DNA from: Arthrobacter sp. CAN_C5
Lineage (GTDB): Bacteria; Actinomycetota; Actinomycetes; Actinomycetales; Micrococcaceae
NCBI RefSeq assembly: GCF_017875735.1
Contig: NZ_JAGGMZ010000001.1
Coordinates: forward strand, 3,100,001 to 3,164,000
Reading direction: 5' to 3'
DNA: 64,000 nucleotides
The notes under the pieces are model-generated. The model made no database searches. It was not told the DNA's origin and saw nothing but the letters and a program-made list of their open reading frames with translations. This document shows, in pieces, positions 27,513 through 37,076 of this stretch (positions within the stretch are counted from its first letter, which is position 1; the number at the start of each line of letters is the position of its first letter). Position numbers and translations under genes: made by a program.

Positions 27513-29044
27513 TGCTTCTCCTCCGCGGACTGGCCGAGGGCCTCGTCCGCCGTCATTCCGGCCATCATCAATCCCAGGACGTCGCGGGTGGTATTTCCAG
27601 GCACCACACCCATCAGTTTGCCGCGGTGCAGGACGGCGATCCGGTCTGCCAGTTCGCTGATCTCGTCGAGCTCGGTCGAGACAATCATGACGGGGGTGCC
27701 GCTGTCGCGCTCCTGCACAATCCGCTTGTGGAGGAACTCGATGGATCCGACATCGACGCCGCGGGTGGGCTGCGACGCGATAAACAGGTTCAGCGGCCGG
27801 GATAGCTCACGGGCCAGCACCACCTTCTGCTGGTTACCGCCTGACAGTGTCCCCACTGCGGAATCCGCCGATTGGGTGCGCACGTCGTACTCGTCGATCT
27901 TTGCTTTGGCGTTGGCCATCACCACCGACGGCTTCATGGCCAGCCCCTTGGCGAACGGGGGCTCGTTGTACCAGTTGAGGATCAGGTTCTCGGCGACGGA
28001 GAAGGTTCCGACCAGTCCGTCGACCTTGCGGTCCTCCGGGACGAAACCAACACCCTGGCGGATTACGTTCTTGGCTTTCAGACCGATCAGTTCGGTGCCC
28101 TTGAGCTTGATCGATCCGCTCGCGTGATCCTGCAGGCCCAGGATGGCCTCGGTCAGTTCGGTCTGACCGTTGCCCTGGACACCAGCGACGGCGAGGATCT
28201 CGCCCTCGGCAATGTCGAAGGTGACGTCGTCTACCAGGCGCTGCCCGGTGGCTGAGAGAACCGTCAGGTTCTTCACCTGGAAGGTGCGCTCCCCGGGGTT
28301 GGCTGGTTCCTTGTTGAGGCTGAGGCTCACCTGGCGGCCGACCATCATGTTGGCCAGTTCGGTGGTGCTGGTACTGGGGTCGACGCTTCCGACCACCGCG
28401 CCGCGGCGGATCACTGTGATGACATCAGAGACAGCCCGGACTTCGCGCAGCTTGTGGGAGATGAAAACGATAGCGGTGCCAGAAGCTTTGAGCTGGCCGA
28501 TGATGTCGATCAGCTCGTCGGTTTCCTGGGGGGTGAGGACCGCCGTGGGCTCGTCAAGAATGAGTACGCTCGCGTTGCGGACCAGCGCCTTGATGATCTC
28601 CACCCGCTGCTGTACACCCACGGGTAGGTCTTCGATCAGGGCATCGGGGTCGACGTCGAACCCGTACCGGTCGGAGATGTCGCGGATCTTGGCCCGCGTT
28701 TTTTCCAGGTCGAGGAGGCCGCCGGCGCGCGTGAATTCGTCGCCGAGGGCCACGTTTTCGGCGACGGTGAACACGGGGATGAGCATGAAGTGCTGGTGCA
28801 CCATGCCGATCCCGGCAGCCATCGCGTCGCCGGGACCCTTGAAGGCGACCGATTTACCGTCGAGCAAAATTTCACCGTCGGTCGGTTCGTAGAGTCCGTA
28901 CAGGACATTCATGAGGGTCGACTTGCCCGCACCGTTCTCACCGAGCAGACAGTGCACTTCGCCGGGTTTGACGACGAGGTCGATGGAGTCGTTCGCCACC
29001 AGGGTGCCAAACTTCTTTGTTATTCCCTGCAGTTCGAGCAGCAA
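27509..29044 (-). CDS. Nucleoside-type ABC transporter ATP-binding protein (two ABC domains)
   Basis: 511 residues with tandem ABC domains as in NupO/RbsA. First domain: Walker [10 protein letters not shown] at 35-43, and VGVQQRVEI-type degenerate signature, Walker [11 protein letters not shown]. Second domain: degenerate Walker A GVQGNGQTEL, signature LSGGNQQK, and SQPTRGVDVG. TTG 29044 is used, with GGAG seven bases upstream; no ATG is in range. Energises the two permeases downstream. Confidence 0.93.
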   Translation of the reverse strand: MLLELQGITKKFGTLVANDSIDLVVKPGEVHCLLGENGAGKSTLMNVLYGLYEPTDGEILLDGKSVAFKGPGDAMAAGIGMVHQHFMLIPVFTVAENVALGDEFTRAGGLLDLEKTRAKIRDISDRYGFDVDPDALIEDLPVGVQQRVEIIKALVRNASVLILDEPTAVLTPQETDELIDIIGQLKASGTAIVFISHKLREVRAVSDVITVIRRGAVVGSVDPSTSTTELANMMVGRQVSLSLNKEPANPGERTFQVKNLTVLSATGQRLVDDVTFDIAEGEILAVAGVQGNGQTELTEAILGLQDHASGSIKLKGTELIGLKAKNVIRQGVGFVPEDRKVDGLVGTFSVAENLILNWYNEPPFAKGLAMKPSVVMANAKAKIDEYDVRTQSADSAVGTLSGGNQQKVVLARELSRPLNLFIASQPTRGVDVGSIEFLHKRIVQERDSGTPVMIVSTELDEISELADRIAVLHRGKLMGVVPGNTTRDVLGLMMAGMTADEALGQSAEEKQ

Positions 29045-29144
29045 CGGACTCCAACCACCTGTTCTGGATCGGGACCGGATGTCAACGGAGGGGGCCGCCT
29101 GACCGGTCGATAAGGTTCTTGCTGGTTACCAGCCTAAATGCAAG

Positions 29145-29198
29145 ACGCGCCGTCAGCTTGAGCGTGTGGGAATCCCTCACGCTCAAGCTGCGGCGCGT
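29145..29198 (-). promoter_or_regulatory. Long hairpin between the BMP lipoprotein gene and the transporter ATPase gene
   Basis: Nested stems: ACGCGCCG/CGGCGCGT outer, a perfect 12-bp AGCTTGAGCGTG/CACGCTCAAGCT inside, and GGG/CCC at the tip. It begins 14 bases after the lipoprotein stop and has no long T-run. It may be an attenuator or mRNA-stabiliser that gives more binding protein than ATPase and permeases. Confidence 0.7.
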
Positions 29199-29211
29199 TA
29201 TGCCTTGGCTG

Positions 29212-30345
29212 CTACGACTCCGGGCTGGCGTCGGAATCGACGGTGATGTCGCCCGAGATGATGCCTGCCTGGATCTCTTCCAGTTCGGCCTTCAGCTCGT
29301 CGGAAACAGCGGCTTCCTGGTCGTGGAAGGGCGCGAGGGCCACTCCACCGTTTTCGAGGGTGCCAACGTAAGGCGTGTTGTCGAAGTTGTCGTCGACGTC
29401 GGTGCTGATGACCTCTTCAACAGCCTCGCCCATGAGCTTCATGACCGAGGTCAGGATGAACTCATTGCCGGCGTCAACCGTGAGGAACCCATCGGAGTCA
29501 ACCCAGATGACCTTGGCATCGGCGCCGTCTGCGTTGGCTTCCTCGACTGCTTCAATGGTGCCGAGGCCCACAGGACCGGCAACCGGCATGATGATGTCGG
29601 CGCCTTCGTTGATGAAGTTCTCGGTGTTGGTCTTGCCATTGGCGAGTGACTCGAAGTCGCCGGTGAACGTACCCGTTGCGGCTTCCTTGTCCCAGCCGAG
29701 CAGCTGGACGTCCTCGCCCTTCTGCTCGTTGTAGTAGGCGACACCGTCAGCAAAGCCATCCATGAAGATGGTCACGGTGGGGATCTGGATACCGCCGTAG
29801 GTGGCGACCGTGCCGGTCTGGGTGGTGCCAGCAGCGGCGTAGCCCGCGAGGAACGCAGCCTGAGCCGTGTCGTAGATGATGGGCTTGACGTTGTCCAGTT
29901 CGATGTCGTTGTCGTCAACGATGGCAAAGTTGGTGTCCGGGTTCGCCTCTGCAGCCTCCGCGGTGGTGGCAGAGAGAAGGAAACCGACGGTGACGACCAT
30001 GTCGCAACCGCTGGTAACCATCGAGTTCACGTTGGGTCCGAAGTCAGTTTCGGCCTGTGATTCGGCTTCGCGGATCTCGATGCCCAGGCTGTCGCGGGCG
30101 GCGGTCAGGCCCTCGTAGCTGGACTGGTTGAACGACTGGTCGTCGAATCCGCCCGCGTCCGAGACGATGCAACCGGTGTAGTCAACGGTTGCTTCGGTTG
30201 CCTCTCCGCTAGCGTCCGAGGTACCTGCTGGCTCTTCGGGAGCCGCGCCACAACCGGCGATCAGCAGTGCCGAGGCGCCGAGCATAGCTGCTGACAGGGC
30301 GGTCTTGTTGTTGAGGCGCGTGGTGGTGCGCTGTGAGTTCTTCAA
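29212..30345 (-). CDS. BMP-family nucleoside-binding lipoprotein
   Basis: 377 residues. Type II signal peptide with Cys32 in LLIAGC-GAAP, then the PnrA/BMP fold: GGFDDQSFNQSSYEGL at the N-terminal domain and VVTVGFLLSATTAEAAEANPD-type segment, and VIWVDSDGFLTV further on. These proteins bind purine or pyrimidine nucleosides for ABC import. TTG 30345 is used with GGAGGAA upstream. First gene of the nucleoside cluster. Anchored outside the membrane. Confidence 0.93.
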   Translation of the reverse strand: MKNSQRTTTRLNNKTALSAAMLGASALLIAGCGAAPEEPAGTSDASGEATEATVDYTGCIVSDAGGFDDQSFNQSSYEGLTAARDSLGIEIREAESQAETDFGPNVNSMVTSGCDMVVTVGFLLSATTAEAAEANPDTNFAIVDDNDIELDNVKPIIYDTAQAAFLAGYAAAGTTQTGTVATYGGIQIPTVTIFMDGFADGVAYYNEQKGEDVQLLGWDKEAATGTFTGDFESLANGKTNTENFINEGADIIMPVAGPVGLGTIEAVEEANADGADAKVIWVDSDGFLTVDAGNEFILTSVMKLMGEAVEEVISTDVDDNFDNTPYVGTLENGGVALAPFHDQEAAVSDELKAELEEIQAGIISGDITVDSDASPES

Positions 30346-30538
30346 AATTCCTCCAGAAAGAAATGGGCCCCACGGCCGAAGACCTCAGTGAGTGACCGCC
30401 CCGGAAGCACTCAATCGTGTTCGTGGCTCTGTTTTCACTGATTTTTCGTAGGCTCTGTGCCGCACCGTGGGTCCGGCACGATATGAGCATACTCTAGCGG
30501 CGCCCTGCCCCAGCTCCTACCAAATCAAGCGACGGAAA

Positions 30539-31603
30539 TCACATTGTTCGGGATTTGTTACCAACCGGTATTCCATTGGAAACCTGACGTCCCCACGCCA
30601 CGCTGAGCGCTTCGAGAGATGCCACCCGCGACGCAACCTCGTAGGTGGTCCCGGTAATCATCAGTTCATTGGCTCCGGTCTGCTGCACCAGTGCGTCAAG
30701 CCGCCCGGTCACCTGTTCCGGGGTGCCGACCGCCTTGATGGCGGGGAGGTGCTCCAGCACCATCAGCTCCTGATCGGTGAGTTCCCTGGCAGCTGCCTCC
30801 TCGGGCGAGACGATGGGACCCAGTTTCCCGGAGCGCAGGGCCAGCGCCATGATGCGGGCCGGGCCAGCCAAATAGTCAGCTTCTTCCTCGGTGTCAGCGG
30901 TCAGCGCCGAGGTGGCGAGCATCGCGTACGGCTCATCGAGCACGGGTGAGGGCTGGAAGTTGGACCGGTACAGGTTCATCACCGCTGCGGGATCCTCGTT
31001 GCCGAAGTGGTGCGCGTAGCTGTAGCGCAGTCCCAGCATGCCTGCCAGCTGCGCCGAGTATCCGCTGGAACCGAGCAGCCAGACCTCGGGGTAGTTGGAG
31101 GCCGACGGTGTGGCGACCAGGTTCAATGCCTGATCCGTTGATCGGTGGTCGCCCAGCAGGCTCATCACCTGCAGGACATGCTGCGGGAATTCCTCGACGC
31201 CCAGGCCCCCGGCCTGCCGCCGGAGCGCCATGGCCGTAGCCTGATCCGTGCCGGGCGCCCTGCCGATGCCCAGGTCGATCCGGTCCGGGTACAGCGCCTC
31301 CAGAAGTGCGAACTGTTCAGCGACCACGAACGGCGCATGATTGGGGAGCATCACTCCCCCGGAGCCGAGCCGGATGCGTTCGGTCTGTGACGCCAGGTGG
31401 GCCATCAGGACGGGCGGGGAGGTGGATGCCACTGCCGGCATGTTGTGGTGTTCGGCGACCCAGAACCGTCGGTAGCCCAGCCGGTCAGCGGCCTGCGCGA
31501 GGGTGGTGCTGTCGGCGAGGGCGTCCCCCGACGACTTTCCGGCACCGACGGTGGCAAGGTCGAGGACTGACAGGGGCGGACGGGTATTCACTGATGTACT
31601 CAC
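30539..31603 (-). CDS. LLM-class flavin-dependent oxidoreductase
   Basis: 354 residues, luciferase-like monooxygenase fold of the MsnO8/YwcH subgroup. Typical strings: LGYRRFWVAEHHNMPAVAS, RIRLGSGGVMLPNHAPFVVAEQ (read in parts) and DLGIGRAPGTDQ. Start GTG 31603. These enzymes use reduced flavin; the natural substrate of this subgroup is generally unknown. Single gene between the nucleoside operon and an M20 peptidase gene. Confidence 0.9.
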   Translation of the reverse strand: MSTSVNTRPPLSVLDLATVGAGKSSGDALADSTTLAQAADRLGYRRFWVAEHHNMPAVASTSPPVLMAHLASQTERIRLGSGGVMLPNHAPFVVAEQFALLEALYPDRIDLGIGRAPGTDQATAMALRRQAGGLGVEEFPQHVLQVMSLLGDHRSTDQALNLVATPSASNYPEVWLLGSSGYSAQLAGMLGLRYSYAHHFGNEDPAAVMNLYRSNFQPSPVLDEPYAMLATSALTADTEEEADYLAGPARIMALALRSGKLGPIVSPEEAAARELTDQELMVLEHLPAIKAVGTPEQVTGRLDALVQQTGANELMITGTTYEVASRVASLEALSVAWGRQVSNGIPVGNKSRTM

Positions 31604-31680
31604 ACTGGGGCTAACCTTTCGGGCACCGGCTCTATTCCAACCGAGTCACCAGCCAGCGCAGGATGTTAATCGGAAACCCG

Positions 31681-32895
31681 CTAGTGGCGCACTCCCCTGA
31701 TCGCGCGCAGTGCGGCGTTGGCCATCACCCGGACGCCGCAGCCAATCGCCTGCTCGTCGGGGTTGTAGTCGCCCCGGTGCAGGTCGTAGGTCTCCCCGTT
31801 CGGTGTGCGCGTCCCGAGGCGCATCATGGCGCCGGGCACCTCCTGGGTCATCCAGGCGAAATCCTCACCGCCCATTGACTGAGGCGTGAGGACGACGGCG
31901 TCCGGTCCGAGTTCCGCGCGCGCCGCGGCTTCCAGCAGTCCGGTTTCCGCTTCGGTGTTGATCACGGGCGGCACTCCGCGGGTGTGTTCCAGATGGACGT
32001 CCACCCCGAAAGGAGCGGCAATCTGCCGGACGGTGCTGTCGAGGAGGTCACCCGCGGCTTCCCAGGCCTCACCGTCGAGGCAACGCATGGTGCCGGACAT
32101 GAAGCCGTGGCCGGGAATGGCGTTGGGCGCACTGCCGGCATGGATCTGGCCCCACACCACCGACACGGCACTGCGGACGTCGATCCGCCGGGACAGCACG
32201 GCTGGCACGTTGACAGCAATGTTGGCGAGCGCGAACACCAGGTCCTCGGTGAGGTGCGGCCGCGACGTGTGACCTCCCCTCCCGGTCAGTTCCACCCGGA
32301 CGGTGTCAGACGCCGACGTGATGGCCCCGATCCGGGTCCCCACCAGGCCGACGTCGATATGCGGGTCGCAGTGCAGTGCCACGATCCGTGGCACGTCGCG
32401 GAGCACTCCCTGCTCGATGACTTCCAGGGCGCCGCCGGGCATCATTTCCTCAGCGGGCTGGAAGATGACCCGGATGCGCCCGCCCAGCGGCTCGTCGTCG
32501 TTCATCCGTGCGAGCACCAGCGCCACCCCGAGCATCACCGTCGCGTGGATGTCGTGACCGCAGGCGTGGGCAATACCGGTCGACGACGACTCGTAGGCCA
32601 GCCCCGTCTCCTCCAGCACCGGCAACGCGTCAATATCCGCGCGCAACCCCAACTTGATGGGACCGGAGCCGATGTCGACGAATAATCCCGTGTATTCGAG
32701 CCGCTGGGGTGTCAGGCCCGCTGCCTCCAGCCGCTCCACGAGCCGGTCGGTGGTGCGGTGTTCCTTGTGCGACAGTTCGGGGTGCATGTGCAGATCCCGC
32801 CGGAAAAGGGTCAGATCCTCCAGCAGGGGGGCAAGCCACACGCCGATGGAAGGGGCTGCTGCGGGATCGGTTGGCGCACTGCTGTTGGTTTGCAC
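31681..32895 (-). CDS. M20-family amidohydrolase (N-acyl amino acid / hippurate hydrolase type)
   Basis: 404 residues. M20D signature: RRDLHMHPELSHKE, ADIDALPVLEETGLAY, then the metal ligand motif HACGHD at 110-115, and EEMMPGGA for the catalytic Glu pair. A GxDF-type MGGEDFAWM near the C-terminus supplies the last ligand region. Hydrolyses N-acyl or N-carbamoyl amino acids or similar amides; the actual substrate is not readable. Cytoplasmic, single gene. Confidence 0.9.
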   Translation of the reverse strand: MQTNSSAPTDPAAAPSIGVWLAPLLEDLTLFRRDLHMHPELSHKEHRTTDRLVERLEAAGLTPQRLEYTGLFVDIGSGPIKLGLRADIDALPVLEETGLAYESSSTGIAHACGHDIHATVMLGVALVLARMNDDEPLGGRIRVIFQPAEEMMPGGALEVIEQGVLRDVPRIVALHCDPHIDVGLVGTRIGAITSASDTVRVELTGRGGHTSRPHLTEDLVFALANIAVNVPAVLSRRIDVRSAVSVVWGQIHAGSAPNAIPGHGFMSGTMRCLDGEAWEAAGDLLDSTVRQIAAPFGVDVHLEHTRGVPPVINTEAETGLLEAAARAELGPDAVVLTPQSMGGEDFAWMTQEVPGAMMRLGTRTPNGETYDLHRGDYNPDEQAIGCGVRVMANAALRAIRGVRH

Positions 32896-32973
32896 CCCTC
32901 CAGCCTAGCCACAGCCGGTCCGCACTCTTGAACTGTGCAGTTGGGTTAAGCGGGAAGGATGGCTAGCGGGTTG

Positions 32974-34113
32974 TTAGAGGACGTCGATCTCGCCGCTGGC
33001 ACGCAGGTGCTCGACGGCCTTCTTGACTTCCTGCGCGTGCTCCTTGGTGGTGACCAGCAGTGCGTCGGGGGTGTCGACGATGACGACGTCGTCAATCCCG
33101 ATCAGGGCGATCACCCGCTTCGTGTCGGAAACCACGATCCCCGAAGCGTTGTCGGAGAACACCCGGGCCCCCTCGCCCATCACGGTCAGCTTCGAGTTCT
33201 CGATGGCGGGATTCAGCCGGCCGATGGCGGCGAAATCGCCGACGTCGTCCCAGCTGAAGTTGCCGGGGATCATCGCCACGTCACCAGCCGCGGCGGCCGG
33301 TTCGGCGACCGCGTAGTCGATGGCGATCTTCGGCAGGGTGGGCCAGACCCGGCGGGCCACCTCAACCCGGTTCGGGGTATCCCAGGCCTGCGCAATTTCG
33401 GTCAGCCCGGCATGAAGGATGGGCTCGTTGGCTTCGAGGTGGCGGAGCATGAGCGCCACCGGGGCCACGAACATTCCGGCGTTCCAGCTGTACTTTCCGG
33501 ATTCGAGGTACCCCTGGGCCACTTCCTCGGACGGCTTCTCCACGAATTCGATCACCGCGTGGGCGCTCGGGGCACCCTCGATCTCGAGCCGCTCCCCGGC
33601 GCGGATATAGCCGAAACCAGTGGCGGGAAGGGTGGGCTTGATGCCGATGGTGACGATATAACCCTGGGCCGCTGTGTGGATCGCTTCGCGCACCGCGTCC
33701 TGGAACACCTCCACCGGAGTGATGACCTGGTCGGCGGCGAACGAGCCCATAATGATGTCCGGGTCCCGCTGGTACAGGATGGCAGCGGCGAGGCCGACGG
33801 CGGCGGCGGAGTCTTTCGGTTCGCTCTCAAGCACCAGGTTGGAGTCCTGGATCTCGGGGATCTGCTTCAGGACCGCCGTGCGGTGCACCTTACCGGTGAC
33901 CACCATGATGCGGTCACCGCTGAGCGGGCCCAGCCGATCATAGGTGGCGCGGATGAGGGTGCTGCCGGAACCGGTGAGGTCGTGCAGGAACTTGGGCGCG
34001 GCCGCACGGGAGAGCGGCCACAGGCGCGTCCCCACTCCACCGGCGGGGATCACACCGTAGAAGCGCTCAAGCGCCTCGGTCGAATTTTGGGCACCAGCCC
34101 GCTGCGTAGTCAT
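32974..34113 (-). CDS. manC: Mannose-1-phosphate guanylyltransferase
   Basis: 379 residues from ATG 34113 (GGAGG three bases upstream). Nucleotidyltransferase signature GVIPAGGVGTRLWPLSR at 20-36 with PKFL after it; FVEKPSEEVAQGYLESGKYSWNAGMF (in parts) is the second conserved region. It makes GDP-mannose for glycolipid and polysaccharide synthesis. It is the short, single-domain form without the type II isomerase domain. Longer in-frame start at 34206 is rejected for lack of an RBS and odd composition. Confidence 0.9.
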   Translation of the reverse strand: MTTQRAGAQNSTEALERFYGVIPAGGVGTRLWPLSRAAAPKFLHDLTGSGSTLIRATYDRLGPLSGDRIMVVTGKVHRTAVLKQIPEIQDSNLVLESEPKDSAAAVGLAAAILYQRDPDIIMGSFAADQVITPVEVFQDAVREAIHTAAQGYIVTIGIKPTLPATGFGYIRAGERLEIEGAPSAHAVIEFVEKPSEEVAQGYLESGKYSWNAGMFVAPVALMLRHLEANEPILHAGLTEIAQAWDTPNRVEVARRVWPTLPKIAIDYAVAEPAAAAGDVAMIPGNFSWDDVGDFAAIGRLNPAIENSKLTVMGEGARVFSDNASGIVVSDTKRVIALIGIDDVVIVDTPDALLVTTKEHAQEVKKAVEHLRASGEIDVL

Positions 34114-34273
34114 CGCCTCCACGTTAGTGCACGATGGTGAATTCGGCGGGCCGCAGAGCGGCTCCGACCGCCGATCGGCCCCCGAACCGCACCCGCCACG
34201 AGCCAAAAACGGGGTGCAGGTGAAGCGTCACTTTAGCGCCTGTTAAGAATGTCACAGCGTAGGGAAGCCTAAA

Positions 34274-34302
34274 TTGAACCCACGGGTGACGGAGCCTACA
34301 TT
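34274..34302 (+). promoter_or_regulatory. Promoter of sdhCDAB
   Basis: -35 TTGAAC at 34274-34279, 17-base spacer, -10 TACATT at 34297-34302; sigma-70-like spacing, about 80 bases ahead of the sdhC start. The 160 bases before it (34114-34273) hold nothing else I can name. Confidence 0.65.
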
Positions 34303-34387
34303 AGGATCAAGTGAAGAGTGCTTTCGCATCGGCGTCTTTCTGCGTGGGAGACATGCATACGCCGGGCGTGCAGGGGAGGTTATTTCA

Positions 34388-34765
34388 GTGTCGAAGATAC
34401 CAGCGGGCACCCTCTACCGCGGCCGTGAGGGCATGTGGTCATGGGTAGCCCATCGTATTACCGGAGTAGTGATCTTCTTCTTCCTCCTGGTTCATGTGCT
34501 TGACACCTCTTTGGTGCGCGTGTCCCCCGAGGCTTATGACGCAGTGATCGAATCCTACAAAAACCCCATCATGGGCCTGGGCGAACTGGGTTTGGTGGCA
34601 GCCATCGTGTTCCACGCGTTCAACGGGCTCCGCGTCATCCTGATCGACTTCTGGAAAAAGGGGCCCAAGTACCAGCGTCAGCTGCTCTGGGGCGTCATCG
34701 GGCTGTGGGCCGTCACCATGGTCGCGTTCTCCATCCGTCACCTCTCAGTTGTCTTTGGAGGCTAA
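34388..34765 (+). CDS. sdhC: Succinate dehydrogenase cytochrome b556 subunit
   Basis: 125 residues from GTG 34388, with GGGAGG about nine bases upstream. Three membrane helices; WSWVAHRITGVVIFFFLLVH contains the heme/quinone-site Ser-x-x-H-R-x-x-G pattern, and FHAFNGLRVILIDF carries the conserved H and R of the second helix. Anchors SdhAB and passes electrons to menaquinone. Followed by sdhD after 3 bases. Confidence 0.93.
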   Translation: MSKIPAGTLYRGREGMWSWVAHRITGVVIFFFLLVHVLDTSLVRVSPEAYDAVIESYKNPIMGLGELGLVAAIVFHAFNGLRVILIDFWKKGPKYQRQLLWGVIGLWAVTMVAFSIRHLSVVFGG

Positions 34766-34768
34766 GCC

Positions 34769-35236
34769 ATGGCTAATCCAGTAATTGAAAGTCCCCGCTC
34801 CGGGCGCGTTGCGCCGGAGTACACCCGTACCGGTGCCAGCAAGGGCAACTTTGAGATGTTGGCCTGGCTGTTCATGCGGGTCTCAGGCATCATCCTGGTG
34901 GTCCTGATCTTCGTCCACCTGTGGACTTCACTGATCGACGGCGATGGCATCAAGGGCGTCGACTTCGGTTTCGTGGCCGGCAAGTGGGCTGATCCGGTGT
35001 GGCAGATCTGGGACCTGGTGATGCTGTGGCTGGCAATGCTGCACGGCACCAACGGTGTGCGGACCATCATCAACGACTACGCGGAGAAGGACTCGACCCG
35101 GTTCTGGCTCAAGAGCGTGCTCTACGCCTCCACCGTTGTCATCATCGTGCTCGGCACCCTGGTGATTTTCACCTTTGATCCGTGCCCCGTGATCGACGGC
35201 GTGGCGCACGTAGCGCCATACTGCCCGGCTCCGTAG
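34769..35236 (+). CDS. sdhD: Succinate dehydrogenase hydrophobic anchor subunit
   Basis: 155 residues with three membrane helices and a ~40-residue hydrophilic N-terminus. LFMRVSGIILVVLIFVHLW and LAMLHGTNGVRTIINDY hold the helix I and II heme-ligand region seen in SdhD. Starts 3 bases after sdhC and precedes sdhA by 61 bases. Membrane component of complex II. Confidence 0.93.
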   Translation: MANPVIESPRSGRVAPEYTRTGASKGNFEMLAWLFMRVSGIILVVLIFVHLWTSLIDGDGIKGVDFGFVAGKWADPVWQIWDLVMLWLAMLHGTNGVRTIINDYAEKDSTRFWLKSVLYASTVVIIVLGTLVIFTFDPCPVIDGVAHVAPYCPAP

Positions 35237-35297
35237 GGCTCTCGACGCATCAGGCCGCCGGCGTGGCCGTCCGGTTACAACAGAAAGAGCAACACGT

Positions 35298-37076
35298 ATG
35301 CAGGTCCACAAGTACGACGTCGTTATCGTGGGTGCCGGCGGCGCCGGTATGCGCGCCGCCATCGAATCCGGGCAACGTGCGCGGACCGCAGTTCTGACCA
35401 AGCTGTACCCCACCCGCTCCCACACCGGGGCGGCGCAGGGCGGCATGTGCGCGGCTCTGGCCAATGTCGAAGAAGACAACTGGGAATGGCACACCTTTGA
35501 CACGGTCAAGGGCGGCGACTATCTGGTTGACCAGGACGCGGCGGAGGTGATGGCCAAGGAGGCCATCGACGCCGTGCTGGACCTCGAGAAAATGGGGCTG
35601 CCCTTCAACCGCACCCCCGAGGGCCGGATCGACCAGCGCCGCTTCGGCGGCCACACCCGTGACCATGGCAAAGCCCCGGTACGCCGCTCCTGCTACGCAG
35701 CCGACCGCACCGGACACATGATCCTGCAGACCCTCTACCAAAACTGCGTCAAGCACAACGTCGAGTTCTACAACGAGTACTACGTGCTCGACCTGCTGAC
35801 CGTTCAGGAAGAAGTCACCGTCGACGGGGTCACCAAGTTGCAGACCCGGGTAGCCGGCGTCGTCACCTACGACCTGGCAACCGGCGAGCTGCACGTGTTC
35901 CAGGCCAAGTCGATCGTCTTCGCCTCGGGCGGTGTGGGCAAGGTCTACAAGACCACCTCCAACGCACACACCCTCACCGGTGACGGAATGGGCATCGCGT
36001 TCCGCCGGGGCATCCCCCTGGAGGACATGGAGTTCTTCCAGTTCCACCCAACCGGCCTGGCCGGTCTGGGCATCCTGCTCTCCGAAGCCGCCCGCGGCGA
36101 GGGCGCGATCCTGCGTAACTCCGAGGGCGAGCGGTTCATGGAACGGTACGCCCCCACCATCAAGGACCTGGCTCCCCGTGACATTGTGGCCCGCTCGATG
36201 GCCAACGAGGTACGGGAAGGGCGCGGCTGCGGACCGAACAAGGATTACGTCCTCTTGGACCTCACCCACCTGGAGCCGGCACACATCGACGCGAAACTCC
36301 CGGACATCACCGAGTTTGCGCGCACCTATCTCGGCGTCGAGCCGTACACCGAGCCGGTGCCCGTCTTCCCCACCGCCCACTACGCGATGGGCGGCATCCC
36401 CACCAACATCAAGGCCGAGGTGCTGCAGGACAACGACACCATTGTGCCGGGCCTGTACGCCGCCGGTGAGGTGGCATGCGTGTCGGTGCACGGATCAAAC
36501 CGTCTGGGCACCAACTCACTGTTGGACATCAACGTGTTCGGCAAGCGCGCAGGCATCTACGCGGCGGAGTACGCATTGACCGCCGACTTCGTGGAAATCC
36601 CCGAGAACCCGCTCACCGAAACCGAGTCGCTGCTCGACACGATGCGCAGCTCCGAAGGTGGCGAGCGGGTGGCACAGATCCGCAAGGAACTGCAGGACAT
36701 CATGGATGCCAACGTCCAGGTGTTCCGCACCGAGGAAACCCTGCTCGAGGCGCTCAGCGTCATCGACGGCCTGGAAGAGCGGTACAAGCACGTCACCGTC
36801 CAGGACAAGGGGAAACGGTTCAACCTGGACCTGCTGGAAGCAGTGGAACTGGGCTTCCTGCTCGACATGGCCAAGGTCATGACCGCCGCCGCCCTGCACC
36901 GCAAGGAATCCCGCGGCGGGCACTTCCGCGAGGACTTCCCCGACCGGGACGACGAGAACTACCTGACCCACTCGATGGCCTACCTGGATCCGACGGCCAC
37001 CGAAACCTCCGGCGTGCGCCTGAAAACCAAGCCGGTTGTGTTTACCCGTTACCAGCCCATGGAGCGTAAGTACTAA
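35298..37076 (+). CDS. sdhA: Succinate dehydrogenase flavoprotein subunit
   Basis: 592 residues, normal. FAD-binding GAGGAGMRAA at 12-21, the covalent-flavin His42 in RSHTGAAQGG, the active-site HPTGL and HTRDHG-type GHTRDHGKAPVRRSC region, and the capping HGSNRLGTNSLLD. Oxidises succinate to fumarate in the citric acid cycle. Its stop (TAA) shares one base with the sdhB ATG. Confidence 0.97.
   Translation: MQVHKYDVVIVGAGGAGMRAAIESGQRARTAVLTKLYPTRSHTGAAQGGMCAALANVEEDNWEWHTFDTVKGGDYLVDQDAAEVMAKEAIDAVLDLEKMGLPFNRTPEGRIDQRRFGGHTRDHGKAPVRRSCYAADRTGHMILQTLYQNCVKHNVEFYNEYYVLDLLTVQEEVTVDGVTKLQTRVAGVVTYDLATGELHVFQAKSIVFASGGVGKVYKTTSNAHTLTGDGMGIAFRRGIPLEDMEFFQFHPTGLAGLGILLSEAARGEGAILRNSEGERFMERYAPTIKDLAPRDIVARSMANEVREGRGCGPNKDYVLLDLTHLEPAHIDAKLPDITEFARTYLGVEPYTEPVPVFPTAHYAMGGIPTNIKAEVLQDNDTIVPGLYAAGEVACVSVHGSNRLGTNSLLDINVFGKRAGIYAAEYALTADFVEIPENPLTETESLLDTMRSSEGGERVAQIRKELQDIMDANVQVFRTEETLLEALSVIDGLEERYKHVTVQDKGKRFNLDLLEAVELGFLLDMAKVMTAAALHRKESRGGHFREDFPDRDDENYLTHSMAYLDPTATETSGVRLKTKPVVFTRYQPMERKY

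Noticed and set aside
30346-30538. Purine or other riboswitch upstream of the BMP lipoprotein
   Set aside because: I could not find the conserved junction bases of a purine aptamer; only a GC-rich leader with a good SD before a TTG start.
35250-36491. Minus-strand 413-codon frame opposite sdhA
   Set aside because: Antisense of a highly conserved gene; no domain.
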